Assembly: GCA_002340405.1 (NCBI GenBank)
Contig: DDLZ01000069.1
Coordinates: 1 to 7,097, forward strand
Direction of reading: 5' to 3'
DNA length: 7,097 nucleotides
Source: Bacteroidales bacterium UBA2559
GTDB taxonomy: Bacteria; Bacteroidota; Bacteroidia; Bacteroidales; Bacteroidaceae
A program made the position numbers and the translations under genes. Each line of letters begins with the position of its first letter. The stretch's first letter is position 1. The notes beneath the pieces were generated by a model. It had not been told where the DNA came from. It did not search any database and worked only from the letters and a program-made list of their open reading frames with translations. Shown piece by piece: positions 1 to 6,168 of this stretch.

Positions 1-281
1 CATTAATTCTTTTATTTTCTCAACCAGGATTGGAGCCGCTATACTTGCCGGCACGCCATATTCGTATTTTAAATCGGGTTCTTTTAGTTCAACTCTCTGT
101 TTGTTTTCCTTGAAATAATTGGGCAGTAGCAGAATTGGCGAAATCAGGACCCATTCCCTTTCTCAATAAGCTCCCATGAGAGTGTCTCACCAATCAGGAC
201 AGACACAACCGAATCTCCCGCCTGTGCAACTCCTATAACGCTCCGGATTATAAAGAGTATAAGAAATAGCGCCCGTTTCAT
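1..281 (-). pseudogene. Small exported protein, reading frame broken, runs off left edge
   Basis: I do not recognise the family. From ATG at 281 the frame gives a clean signal peptide: MKR, a hydrophobic run (ALFLILFII), then a probable cleavage site after VAQA at about residue 21. It continues for about 24 mature residues and hits TGA at 146-144. A different frame is open from 162 down to base 1 (54 codons, no internal start) and has protein-like composition, including WVLISPILLLPNYF and LKYEYGVPAS. One extra G in the G run at 158-156 would join them as LIEKGEWVLISP, so a one-base deletion or a sequencing error is the simplest reading. An in-frame ATG at 299 overlaps the stop of the upstream TPR gene (TAATG), which suggests translational coupling; 281 is preferred because it gives the better signal peptide and has GGA seven bases upstream. 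The protein may act with, or be regulated by, the TPR protein, but that is inference. Confidence 0.5.
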
Positions 282-298
282 ACAAAATTCCATCTTCA

Positions 299-1846
299 TT
301 ATGCTGTTTCGGGGTTGAAAATATAGTCGAACAGAGATATTGGAAGTTTTTCTTTAAGTCTATACTTGATCATGCGAGGGTGCGGGTTAAAAAACAATAT
401 AAAAAAGTCTTTTTGCTTGAAACCCAATAATGAATAAATACAGAAATCAATATCATCATCATTCAAATTATATGAGGCTGCCAGATGTGCCCTTGGTCTG
501 ACGAATAAATTCCTGAATTCATTTATAAAATCGGTTTTTTGTTTTACTGATAATTCCTTTTGTTTAGTTATGGCTGTTACCATTAACTCAAACAACTCGC
601 TTTGCTTGAATTCATTTATATCGCCGGCGTAATCTTCAATGGCCTCTAAGTGCGTGTCCTTTGCCGGTTCTGCAGCAGAGTTATCTGTCTTGTTGCCGGA
701 AGCGGCTATTTTTCTTCTGTTAAAAGAGATTAATAAATATGATACAATGATGAAGAGTGCTGAGAAAAGAACTATTTTAAACAGGGAGCTCCAAAGACTT
801 TTAGGAGAGGTGTCAGATTGTGAGTAGTTAAGCAGTGCTCTGAATATGTCTTCTGAATTGGATGCAAAGACAATGGAGTCGGTCCATGAGCTTGCCTGTT
901 TAGAACAGTATGTTGCTGAATCTGTATTGCCTTTTAGTGAGTGTATCTCGGAAAGACGGCGGTAGGTGTCACAGATAGTATAGGGGTCATTTGTGTCGGA
1001 AAGTGATAATGTGTAGTAATGAAAGGCGGAGTCTATCTGATTGAGCATGTAACATGCATTTGCTTTAAGGGAATAGGCGGCGCCGTATGGTAATTGATGC
1101 CGGTTACGTTTGATGAAAGAATCAACATATTCAATTGATTTTTCAAAGTCGCTATCGGCAAGAGATGCAATCTTAGATAACTGGAGTAACGGAACATCTT
1201 TTGTGCCGGGTGTCATCCATGGGTTATCCTTGAGTTTCAGAAACATAACCCGGGCAGAGTCGTATTCGTTATTATAAAGCAGTGAGTTAGCTATATTGAA
1301 CTCACAGAATGCTATTGCGGCGGAGTCATTCAGCCGGACAGCATTAGTGCGGCATGATTTGATTAACCGGATTGCTTCATCTTTCATGTTATGCTCAAGA
1401 TAGATATAGCTCAGGTTCTGCTGAGCCAGTGCGTAATACCGAACCAGCGTGTCAGGGAACAGGCGCAGAGCCGTGAGGTAGGCATCGGCGGCAGTGCTGT
1501 CCCTGCCAAGTTCTGCCGATACGCATCCCAGGCTGTACCATGCCATAGCCGCGTGGAAGCTCTTTCGGTCTCTGCCATAGTAGTCAGTGGCTATACGTAT
1601 GCCGTTTTCATTAAGGGCAGGGCGGTACAGTTTGTAATCTATTTGTGTTTTAAGCAGGGCATAGCGTGCGCGGCCGCGCTTGCCTGTGGGCTTATTCATG
1701 GCGCTGATAAGGGAGTCGGCCGCCTCAATGTCATTCTCCATAAGCCTTTCCACCCGCGACAATCCGGAATGCCGACAGCCTGACAGCAAACAGCACGCAG
1801 TAATTACGGCCGTCAGCATCCAGCTTTTGCCGGTGCCGGGAAACAT
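299..1846 (-). CDS. TPR lipoprotein with one membrane helix and cytoplasmic HTH-like domain (probable membrane-bound regulator)
   Basis: The 515-residue protein starts with a lipoprotein signal peptide (hydrophobic stretch, lipobox LSGC, Cys24). About 330 residues follow with at least five TPR-like helix pairs, clearest near residues 100-132, 137-168, 177-209, 254-287 and 291-321. A single membrane helix lies at about 356-375, followed by NRRK, so the TPR part should be periplasmic and the tail cytoplasmic. The tail (about 460-501) contains NDDDIDFCIYSLLGFKQKDF and, further on, YRLKEKL. This resembles the C-terminal helix-turn-helix of Bacteroidota TPR regulators, where the pattern is D-I-C-L-x-G-S-x-K-D/E-I and YRLRKKL, but the turn is degenerate, so DNA binding is uncertain. 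ATG at 1846 was chosen over an upstream in-frame GTG at 1891 because GGAG sits seven bases before it and the signal peptide becomes normal in length. The ligand and target genes are unknown; the broken exported-protein gene follows directly. Confidence 0.8.
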   Translation of the reverse strand: MFPGTGKSWMLTAVITACCLLSGCRHSGLSRVERLMENDIEAADSLISAMNKPTGKRGRARYALLKTQIDYKLYRPALNENGIRIATDYYGRDRKSFHAAMAWYSLGCVSAELGRDSTAADAYLTALRLFPDTLVRYYALAQQNLSYIYLEHNMKDEAIRLIKSCRTNAVRLNDSAAIAFCEFNIANSLLYNNEYDSARVMFLKLKDNPWMTPGTKDVPLLQLSKIASLADSDFEKSIEYVDSFIKRNRHQLPYGAAYSLKANACYMLNQIDSAFHYYTLSLSDTNDPYTICDTYRRLSEIHSLKGNTDSATYCSKQASSWTDSIVFASNSEDIFRALLNYSQSDTSPKSLWSSLFKIVLFSALFIIVSYLLISFNRRKIAASGNKTDNSAAEPAKDTHLEAIEDYAGDINEFKQSELFELMVTAITKQKELSVKQKTDFINEFRNLFVRPRAHLAASYNLNDDDIDFCIYSLLGFKQKDFFILFFNPHPRMIKYRLKEKLPISLFDYIFNPETA

Positions 1847-1853
1847 TCCACAG

Positions 1854-1857
1854 CTCC
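1854..1857 (-). promoter_or_regulatory. Ribosome binding site GGAG deciding the start of the TPR gene
   Basis: On the minus strand GGAG is followed by the seven-base spacer CTGTGGA and then ATG at 1846. This is the clearest Shine-Dalgarno match in the window and supports ATG 1846 rather than GTG 1891 as the start. Confidence 0.55.
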
Positions 1858-1941
1858 GGCAACGACTCTTTATAGTTATATTGCCATCCACCGATTTCCG
1901 GTATTATTCCAAAAAGTGTATAGTTTCAGCCTCGTTTATTG

Positions 1942-1949
1942 CAAATATA
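1942..1949 (-). promoter_or_regulatory. Bacteroidota-type promoter -7 element (TATATTTG) for the TPR gene
   Basis: TATATTTG on the minus strand matches TAnnTTTG exactly. It lies in an AT-rich gap between apbE and the TPR gene. No good TTTG-like -33 element is found 19 bases upstream (CTGT there), so the promoter may be weak or activator-dependent. Transcription would begin near 1935 and leave a leader of roughly 90 bases before ATG 1846. Confidence 0.5.
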
Positions 1950-1986
1950 TTTATAATTATTGAGCTTAACAGAATCTCTCCTGATT

Positions 1987-2991
1987 TTATTCTACATCCA
2001 GGCCGGGTGTTGAGAGTGTGGCAAGGCTGCCGTCGTCGGCCTGATATATGAAGTAGGCTTTTATCTCGGGGTGACGGGAGCAGATGGTCAGGGCACTGTC
2101 CATTCCCATTACCATCATGGAGGTGGCCAGAGCATCGGCTGTAGCACAGTCCTGTGCAAGAACCGTGACCGAGAGCAGGTTGTGGTTTACGGGCATACAG
2201 GTGTGCGGGTCAATGATATGGGCGAACTTGCGGCCATCCCTGACATAGAAATTGCGGTAGTTGCCCGATGTGGCCAGAGCTATATGGGTGGTGCGGATAA
2301 CAGATTGGATCCGGGTATCAATGGAGAGAGTGTCATCGATAGGTTTGCTTATGCCTATACTCCAGGGATTGCCTTTGGGATTACTGCCTGAGAGCACAAT
2401 CTCGCCTCCAATCTCGACCATAAAGTCTGCTATTCCCTCGGAGCGGAGCAGGGCGGCGACCATATCACAGCCGAATCCTTTGGCTATGGCGCTGCAGTCC
2501 AGCATGATGCGCGGGTCATCCTTGGTTATAAGACCGTCCGATTCGTGTATCTTGGTGTAGCCCACTATCTGACGCAGACTGTCAAGGGTTGACTCCTCTA
2601 TCTGTTTGGCTTGATCATATCCGAATCCCCAGGCGTTGACAGCCGGAGCAACGGTTATGTCAAACGCACCGTCGGTCCATTCCGATATCTCCATGGCGCG
2701 GCGATAGACCTTAAGGAACAGACTGTCGGTGACCTGTATGGTTTCCGAACGGTTTACTTCCGATATTACCGATTCGCTGTTGAACATGGAGAGGGCGTTG
2801 TCAACCAGCGCCAGAGTCTCTTCTATCCGCTCCCGCAGGTTCTCGTTATGAAGATAGGTTATACGGTACACGGTGCCGAAAACCATGCCTTCGTCGGTCA
2901 TATATTCAGGAGCGGCTTTTTTGCTTTTGGACAATATTATTATGCTGCCTATCAAAAGGAATGCCAGAAAAGGATAGTGCCATTTTTTCAT
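1987..2991 (-). CDS. apbE: FAD:protein FMN transferase (ApbE family)
   Basis: ApbE enzymes move FMN from FAD to a Ser/Thr of target proteins through a phosphoester bond; classic targets are NqrB/NqrC and RnfD/RnfG subunits at the membrane. The 334-residue protein has an N-terminal hydrophobic anchor or uncleaved signal (about 7-20, no lipobox), then family motifs in order: VFGTVYRITY (37-46), MFNSESVISEVNR (69-81), AFDITVAPAVNAWGFG (109-124), LDCSAIAKGFGCD (164-176), VEIGGE (192-197), ATSGNYRNFY (240-249), HIIDPHT (258-264) and TADALAT (284-290), where Asp286 is the expected metal ligand. After HIIDPHT the usual Gly of DPxTG is Cys265. It lies 11 bases behind the glycosyltransferase stop, so it is probably co-transcribed with it. 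No Nqr or Rnf genes are in the window, so its target here is unknown. Confidence 0.93.
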   Translation of the reverse strand: MKKWHYPFLAFLLIGSIIILSKSKKAAPEYMTDEGMVFGTVYRITYLHNENLRERIEETLALVDNALSMFNSESVISEVNRSETIQVTDSLFLKVYRRAMEISEWTDGAFDITVAPAVNAWGFGYDQAKQIEESTLDSLRQIVGYTKIHESDGLITKDDPRIMLDCSAIAKGFGCDMVAALLRSEGIADFMVEIGGEIVLSGSNPKGNPWSIGISKPIDDTLSIDTRIQSVIRTTHIALATSGNYRNFYVRDGRKFAHIIDPHTCMPVNHNLLSVTVLAQDCATADALATSMMVMGMDSALTICSRHPEIKAYFIYQADDGSLATLSTPGLDVE

Positions 2992-3002
2992 TGTCTTACA
3001 GG

Positions 3003-3959
3003 TTACTTTAACTCTTTTTCGATGTTATAGTCGTTGCGGTTGTGCGAGCTCCGGCTTATCATTTCGGCCACGAATCCGGCCAGAAACATAAGAGTGCCCA
3101 ATATCATACCGGTCAGAGCGATGTAGAAATAGGGGTTGTCGGATATCAGGCGTGCCGGCACGTTATGTGACAAGGCGACCAGTTTGCTTACTCCTATCAC
3201 GACAACGGCAATGAGGCTTATGACGAACATGATAGACCCCCATAGCCCAAAAAAGTGCATGGGCTGCTTGCTGAAACGGTTCAGGAACCATAGTGACAAA
3301 AGGTCCAGATAGCCGTTCACAAAACGGCTCAAGCCAAACTTGCTCTTGCCGAACTTACGGGCCTGATGCTGTACCACCTTCTCGCCTATATTGTCAAATC
3401 CGGCGTTCTTTGCAAGGAAGGGTATATATCTGTGCATCTCGCCGTACACCTCAATGTTTTTGATCACTTCACGGCGGTATGCCTTGAGGCCGCAGTTCAT
3501 GTCGTGCAGCTTGATGCCGGTTACTTTACGGGCGGTCCAATTGTACAGTTTGGAAGGCAGGTTTTTGGACAATTTGCCGTCATAACGTTTCTTTTTCCAG
3601 CCCGAAACCAGGTCGTAACCATCTTCGCGTATCATGCGCACCATTTCGGGTATCTCTTCGGGGCTGTCTTGCAGGTCGGCGTCCATGGTGACTACAATAT
3701 CGCCCTGTGCCATTTCGAAACCGCAGAACAGGGCGGGGGATTTGCCGTAGTTACGGCGGAACTTGATCCCTTTCACAATTTCGGGGTTATCGGCTTTGAT
3801 TTTTTCTATGATTTTCCAGGAGTCATCGGTGCTGCCGTCATCAATGAAAATCAGCTCATAGCTGAATCTGTTTTCAGCCATGACTTTTGAAATCCATCTG
3901 AACAGCTCGGGAATAGATTCGGCTTCGTTGAAGAGCGGTACTATAATTGAAAGGTCCAT
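3003..3959 (-). CDS. Family 2 glycosyltransferase, polyprenyl-phosphate glycosyltransferase type (DPM1/GtrB/ArnC-like)
   Basis: The 318-residue protein is a GT-A fold family 2 glycosyltransferase. LSIIVPLFNEAESI (3-16) opens the nucleotide-binding fold, IDDGSTDDS (39-47) contacts the sugar nucleotide, and MDADLQDSPEEI (92-103) carries the DxD-like metal site at Asp93 and Asp95. The DMNCGLKAYRREV block (153-165), EMHRYIP (174-180) and RKFGKSKFG (201-209) are typical of enzymes that charge undecaprenyl or dolichyl phosphate with a sugar. Two C-terminal membrane helices (about 236-258 and 277-300) match GtrB/ArnC-like members. The catalytic domain should face the cytoplasm. The sugar donor cannot be read from the sequence. 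It starts five bases after the DUF4199 gene stop and is followed closely by apbE, so the three form one operon. No partner transferase or flippase is visible here. Confidence 0.92.
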   Translation of the reverse strand: MDLSIIVPLFNEAESIPELFRWISKVMAENRFSYELIFIDDGSTDDSWKIIEKIKADNPEIVKGIKFRRNYGKSPALFCGFEMAQGDIVVTMDADLQDSPEEIPEMVRMIREDGYDLVSGWKKKRYDGKLSKNLPSKLYNWTARKVTGIKLHDMNCGLKAYRREVIKNIEVYGEMHRYIPFLAKNAGFDNIGEKVVQHQARKFGKSKFGLSRFVNGYLDLLSLWFLNRFSKQPMHFFGLWGSIMFVISLIAVVVIGVSKLVALSHNVPARLISDNPYFYIALTGMILGTLMFLAGFVAEMISRSSHNRNDYNIEKELK

Positions 3960-3964
3960 ATCGC

Positions 3965-4564
3965 TTATTTTAATAAGTTTCTAATTCTGTTTCTTGAAGT
4001 TATAAGGCCAACAAACAGGGAAATTAAGTTACCCCACATAAAACAGGATTGTATGAGCAGTTTTGTCATCTCCAATGGAGTGAGTGAACAGAACCACTTT
4101 ATGTTTTGTTCCATATTGCTAATGGAATTATTGTAGGTTTCAATCATTTGGGGATCGGTTACATTGGTTAAGCCGGCGGCTTTTATTGTTTCGAATTTAG
4201 CCATAATACCGGTTGCCAATGCTCCGTTGTCGAGAAATTGCAGGTAGAGAAAGGCTATTACACATGAAAGCACTGTTGCAAAAATGAATGTCAGCAGGGC
4301 TATGATCCAGGAGACCGGAATAGGAAAAAATTTTAGGTTGTTCCGATCACGGAATATCTTCTGAATGAAATATGCTGCTACCGGAATACCCAGGAACAGG
4401 GGGATAAAAAGCAGGTTGAACAGGGAGAATTTTAAGGCGAGCACGAAAGTAAGGTTGACTAGTGTCAGATACAATCCCAGATACGTGCCAAGCGTCATCG
4501 ATGTCTGAAATATGTTTACCTTAATTATTTTATTTGTCTTGTTATCCTGATTTTGATTTTGCAT
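3965..4564 (-). CDS. DUF4199-like four-helix membrane protein
   Basis: A 199-residue protein with a polar N-terminus rich in Asn and Gln and four predicted membrane helices (about 24-45, 49-68, 83-110 and 166-189). A 55-residue loop lies between helices 3 and 4, and the C-terminus is basic (RNRIRNLLK). Length and layout match the Bacteroidota DUF4199 family, whose function is not known; the family call is from memory of its pattern, not a search. The start at ATG 4564 is chosen over an in-frame ATG at 4753 for three reasons. The longer form would run antisense through the SRP RNA gene, its extra 63 residues look non-coding, and a promoter element at 4585-4592 lies downstream of it. It is the first gene of the operon with the glycosyltransferase and apbE, so a role in envelope glycan or lipid metabolism is possible but only inferred. 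Confidence 0.82.
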   Translation of the reverse strand: MQNQNQDNKTNKIIKVNIFQTSMTLGTYLGLYLTLVNLTFVLALKFSLFNLLFIPLFLGIPVAAYFIQKIFRDRNNLKFFPIPVSWIIALLTFIFATVLSCVIAFLYLQFLDNGALATGIMAKFETIKAAGLTNVTDPQMIETYNNSISNMEQNIKWFCSLTPLEMTKLLIQSCFMWGNLISLFVGLITSRNRIRNLLK

Positions 4565-4584
4565 ATTGTTGTTTTCTGAAATAG

Positions 4585-4592
4585 CAAAATTA
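4585..4592 (-). promoter_or_regulatory. Bacteroidota-type promoter -7 element (TAATTTTG) for the DUF4199-glycosyltransferase-apbE operon
   Basis: TAATTTTG on the minus strand fits TAnnTTTG and ends 20 bases before the ATG at 4564, giving a very short leader. The expected -33 position holds CAAT rather than TTTG, so the match is one-sided. It diverges from the ffs promoter, with the two -7 elements only 42 bases apart. Confidence 0.55.
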
Positions 4593-4611
4593 CTGTTTTT
4601 TTCGATATAGG

Positions 4612-4642
4612 ATTGTTTTTTTATGCAAAAGACGTATCTTTG
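4612..4642 (+). promoter_or_regulatory. Promoter of the SRP RNA gene (ATTG, 19 bases, TATCTTTG)
   Basis: ATTG at 4612-4615 and TATCTTTG at 4635-4642 match the -33 and -7 elements of the primary sigma factor of Bacteroidota (TTTG / TAnnTTTG), with the usual 19-base spacing. This is the most complete promoter in the window, as expected for an abundant stable RNA. Transcription should start a few bases after 4642, right at the base of the RNA's closing helix. Confidence 0.75.
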
Positions 4643-4644
4643 TG

Positions 4645-4745
4645 CCGGGTAAGTCCTGTACGGCCAGCTCCCTTTTAATCCTCCAGGGCTTGACGGCAGC
4701 AAAGGTACATCGGTTGTAGCGGCGCGATACAGTAAGCTTACCCTC
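4645..4745 (+). ncRNA. ffs: Bacterial small signal recognition particle RNA (4.5S-like)
   Basis: This is the RNA scaffold that binds Ffh (SRP54) and targets nascent membrane proteins to FtsY and SecYEG. The apical domain reads CCAGGGCTTGACGGCAGCAA from 4683. G4688-C4697, C4689-G4696 and U4690-G4695 pair and close a UGAC tetraloop (4691-4694), a URRC-type alternative to GGAA. The 3' strand AGCA (4698-4701) is the conserved Ffh-binding side of the internal loop. The ends pair as GGGTAAG (4647-4653) with CTTACCC (4737-4743), followed inward by CTGTA (4656-4660) with TACAG (4728-4732), giving the expected single long hairpin of about 100 bases. It has a strong promoter upstream and an intrinsic terminator downstream. 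Exact ends are estimates. No Alu domain is present, as expected for the short Gram-negative form. Confidence 0.9.
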
Positions 4746-4751
4746 TCATAC

Positions 4752-4783
4752 AAAAAGCCGCACAGTATTGTAGCGGCTTTTTT
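4752..4783 (+). terminator. Intrinsic terminator of ffs
   Basis: AAAAAGCCGC (4752-4761) pairs perfectly with GCGGCTTTTT (4773-4782) around an 11-base loop, with a T run at 4778-4783. It lies just behind the SRP RNA closing helix. Its A-rich left arm would also give a U run in the minus direction, but no minus-strand gene ends here. Confidence 0.88.
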
Positions 4784-4889
4784 GCATAAAAGGGTATGGC
4801 TTTCCTTTAATCTCCCTTTATTCTTTCTTTAGCACAAGCATTGACCAGGATTGGACGACTGTGAATTTTATCAAATAACCGATTATTCC

Positions 4890-4897
4890 TATATTTG
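4890..4897 (+). promoter_or_regulatory. Bacteroidota-type promoter -7 element (TATATTTG) for pepT
   Basis: TATATTTG matches TAnnTTTG, 30 bases before the pepT ATG. The -33 position (4867-4870) reads TTTA, one mismatch from TTTG with the right 19-base spacing. Transcription would begin near 4902-4905, leaving a leader of about 25 bases without a Shine-Dalgarno sequence. Confidence 0.65.
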
Positions 4898-4927
4898 GAG
4901 AATAATAATACTTTAATACAAATAACA

Positions 4928-6157
4928 ATGGATCTTATAAAGAGATTTTTGGGATATACGGCTGTAGATACGCAGTCCGATGAGAATTCAAGCACTGTTC
5001 CCAGCACTGAGAAACAGAAGGATCTGGCACGCCTGCTCAAGGCCGAACTGGAAGGTATGGGACTGGAAGAGGTCTATATGGATGACAAGGGATATGTCTA
5101 TGCCACACTTCCCGCAAACACGGAAAAAAAGGTTCCTGTCATAGGTTTTATATCGCATATTGACACCAGTCCTTCAATGAGCGGAAAGGATGTAAAACCG
5201 CGTATAGTGAAGAATTATGACGGCGGCGATATTGTGCTCAATAAGGAACAGAATATAGTGCTTTCACCGAGTCTGTTTCCCGAACTGCTTGACCATAAGG
5301 GCGAAGACATTATTGTGACCGATGGCACGACTCTGCTGGGCGCTGATGACAAGGCCGGAATAGCCGAGATAATTACTGCGATTGAATATCTGCAAAAGCA
5401 CCCCGAGATAGAGCACGGCAAGGTGCGCGTGGGCTTCAATCCCGACGAGGAGATAGGTATGGGTGCAGTCAATTTTGACGTGGAACGGTTTGGATGTGAA
5501 TTCGCATATACCGTTGACGGCGGTGAGGTGGGCGAGATCCAGTTTGAGAACTTCAATGCCGCCAAGGCCGTATTCAAGATTCAGGGGCTGGAGGTGCATC
5601 CCGGCTATGCCAAGGGAAAGATGATCAATGCTTCACTGCTGGCCGCCGAGTTTATAGAGATGTTCCCTGCAAACGAGACGCCTGCCACGACCGAGGGTTA
5701 CGAGGGATTCTACCATCTGATAGGTCTGTCGGGTGAGGTGGATCATGCTGCCGCAACCTTTATAATCCGGGACCATGACCGCGCCAAATTTGAGGCCCGC
5801 AAGGCGTTTGCAAACAGTGTTGCCGTCAAGATGAACGACAAATATGGCAAGGATACCGTTATCTGTACAGTGAGTGACCAGTACTACAACATGAAGGAGC
5901 AGATTGATAAGGTTCCATACGTAGTTGATATAGCTTCCGATGCAATGAAACTGGTTGGAGTGGATCCTGTGAAGGTGCCTATTCGCGGCGGCACTGACGG
6001 AGCGCAGTTGTCATACAAGGGACTGCCTTGTCCGAATCTGTTTGCCGGTGGGATGAATTTCCACAGCCGTTACGAATGGATACCGGTGCAGAGCATGGAA
6101 AAGGCCATGATGACGGTGGTCCGTATCATCGAGCTGGTTGGGAAACGTGAATGGTAG
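4928..6157 (+). CDS. pepT: Peptidase T (tripeptide aminopeptidase, M20B family)
   Basis: PepT is a cytoplasmic di-zinc aminopeptidase that removes the N-terminal residue of tripeptides at the end of protein turnover. At 409 residues it is almost the same length as enterobacterial PepT (about 408). All metal and catalytic residues are visible: His77 and catalytic Asp79 in ISHIDTSP, bridging Asp140 in LGADDKAG, Glu174/Glu175 in [10 protein letters not shown], Asp197 in TVDGGE, and His379 in [23 protein letters not shown] (224-235) and [12 protein letters not shown] (351-362) belong to the substrate-binding and dimerisation parts. ATG 4928 is chosen; an in-frame TTG at 4895 would add 11 residues but lies inside the promoter -7 element and upstream of the expected transcription start. 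The gene stands alone and converges on hslR with an 11-base gap, with no obvious terminator between them. Confidence 0.97.
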   Translation: MDLIKRFLGYTAVDTQSDENSSTVPSTEKQKDLARLLKAELEGMGLEEVYMDDKGYVYATLPANTEKKVPVIGFISHIDTSPSMSGKDVKPRIVKNYDGGDIVLNKEQNIVLSPSLFPELLDHKGEDIIVTDGTTLLGADDKAGIAEIITAIEYLQKHPEIEHGKVRVGFNPDEEIGMGAVNFDVERFGCEFAYTVDGGEVGEIQFENFNAAKAVFKIQGLEVHPGYAKGKMINASLLAAEFIEMFPANETPATTEGYEGFYHLIGLSGEVDHAAATFIIRDHDRAKFEARKAFANSVAVKMNDKYGKDTVICTVSDQYYNMKEQIDKVPYVVDIASDAMKLVGVDPVKVPIRGGTDGAQLSYKGLPCPNLFAGGMNFHSRYEWIPVQSMEKAMMTVVRIIELVGKREW

Positions 6158-6168
6158 GGGGAACAGTA

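Noticed and set aside
150..165. Programmed -1 frameshift signal in the broken exported-protein gene
   Set aside because: The run AAAGGG is not placed as a standard X XXY YYZ heptamer in the starting frame and no strong stem-loop follows; a one-base deletion is simpler.
142..200. Nine-base direct repeat AATCAGGAC at 142-150 and 192-200
   Set aside because: Short and imperfectly framed, with no third copy and no mobile-element structure; chance occurrence is quite possible.
3366..3890. 174-codon plus-strand open frame inside the glycosyltransferase gene
   Set aside because: It is the opposite-strand shadow of a well-supported gene, with no domain pattern or promoter.
4565..4753. N-terminal extension of the DUF4199 protein to ATG 4753
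   Set aside because: It runs antisense through the SRP RNA gene and its promoter and has no membrane-protein character.
23..4855. Twelve-base match ACCAGGATTGGA at 23-34 and 4844-4855
   Set aside because: One 12-base match in 7 kb is expected by chance, and the surroundings do not match.
4784..4889. Possible extra small RNA or ORF between the ffs terminator and the pepT promoter
   Set aside because: No promoter, hairpin or credible start was found; it looks like plain spacer.
5215..5599. Two overlapping minus-strand open frames inside pepT
   Set aside because: They lie antisense to strongly conserved PepT motifs and are low-complexity shadows.
6158..6168. Shared bidirectional terminator between pepT and hslR
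   Set aside because: The gap is only 11 bases and no inverted repeat with T runs was seen around it.
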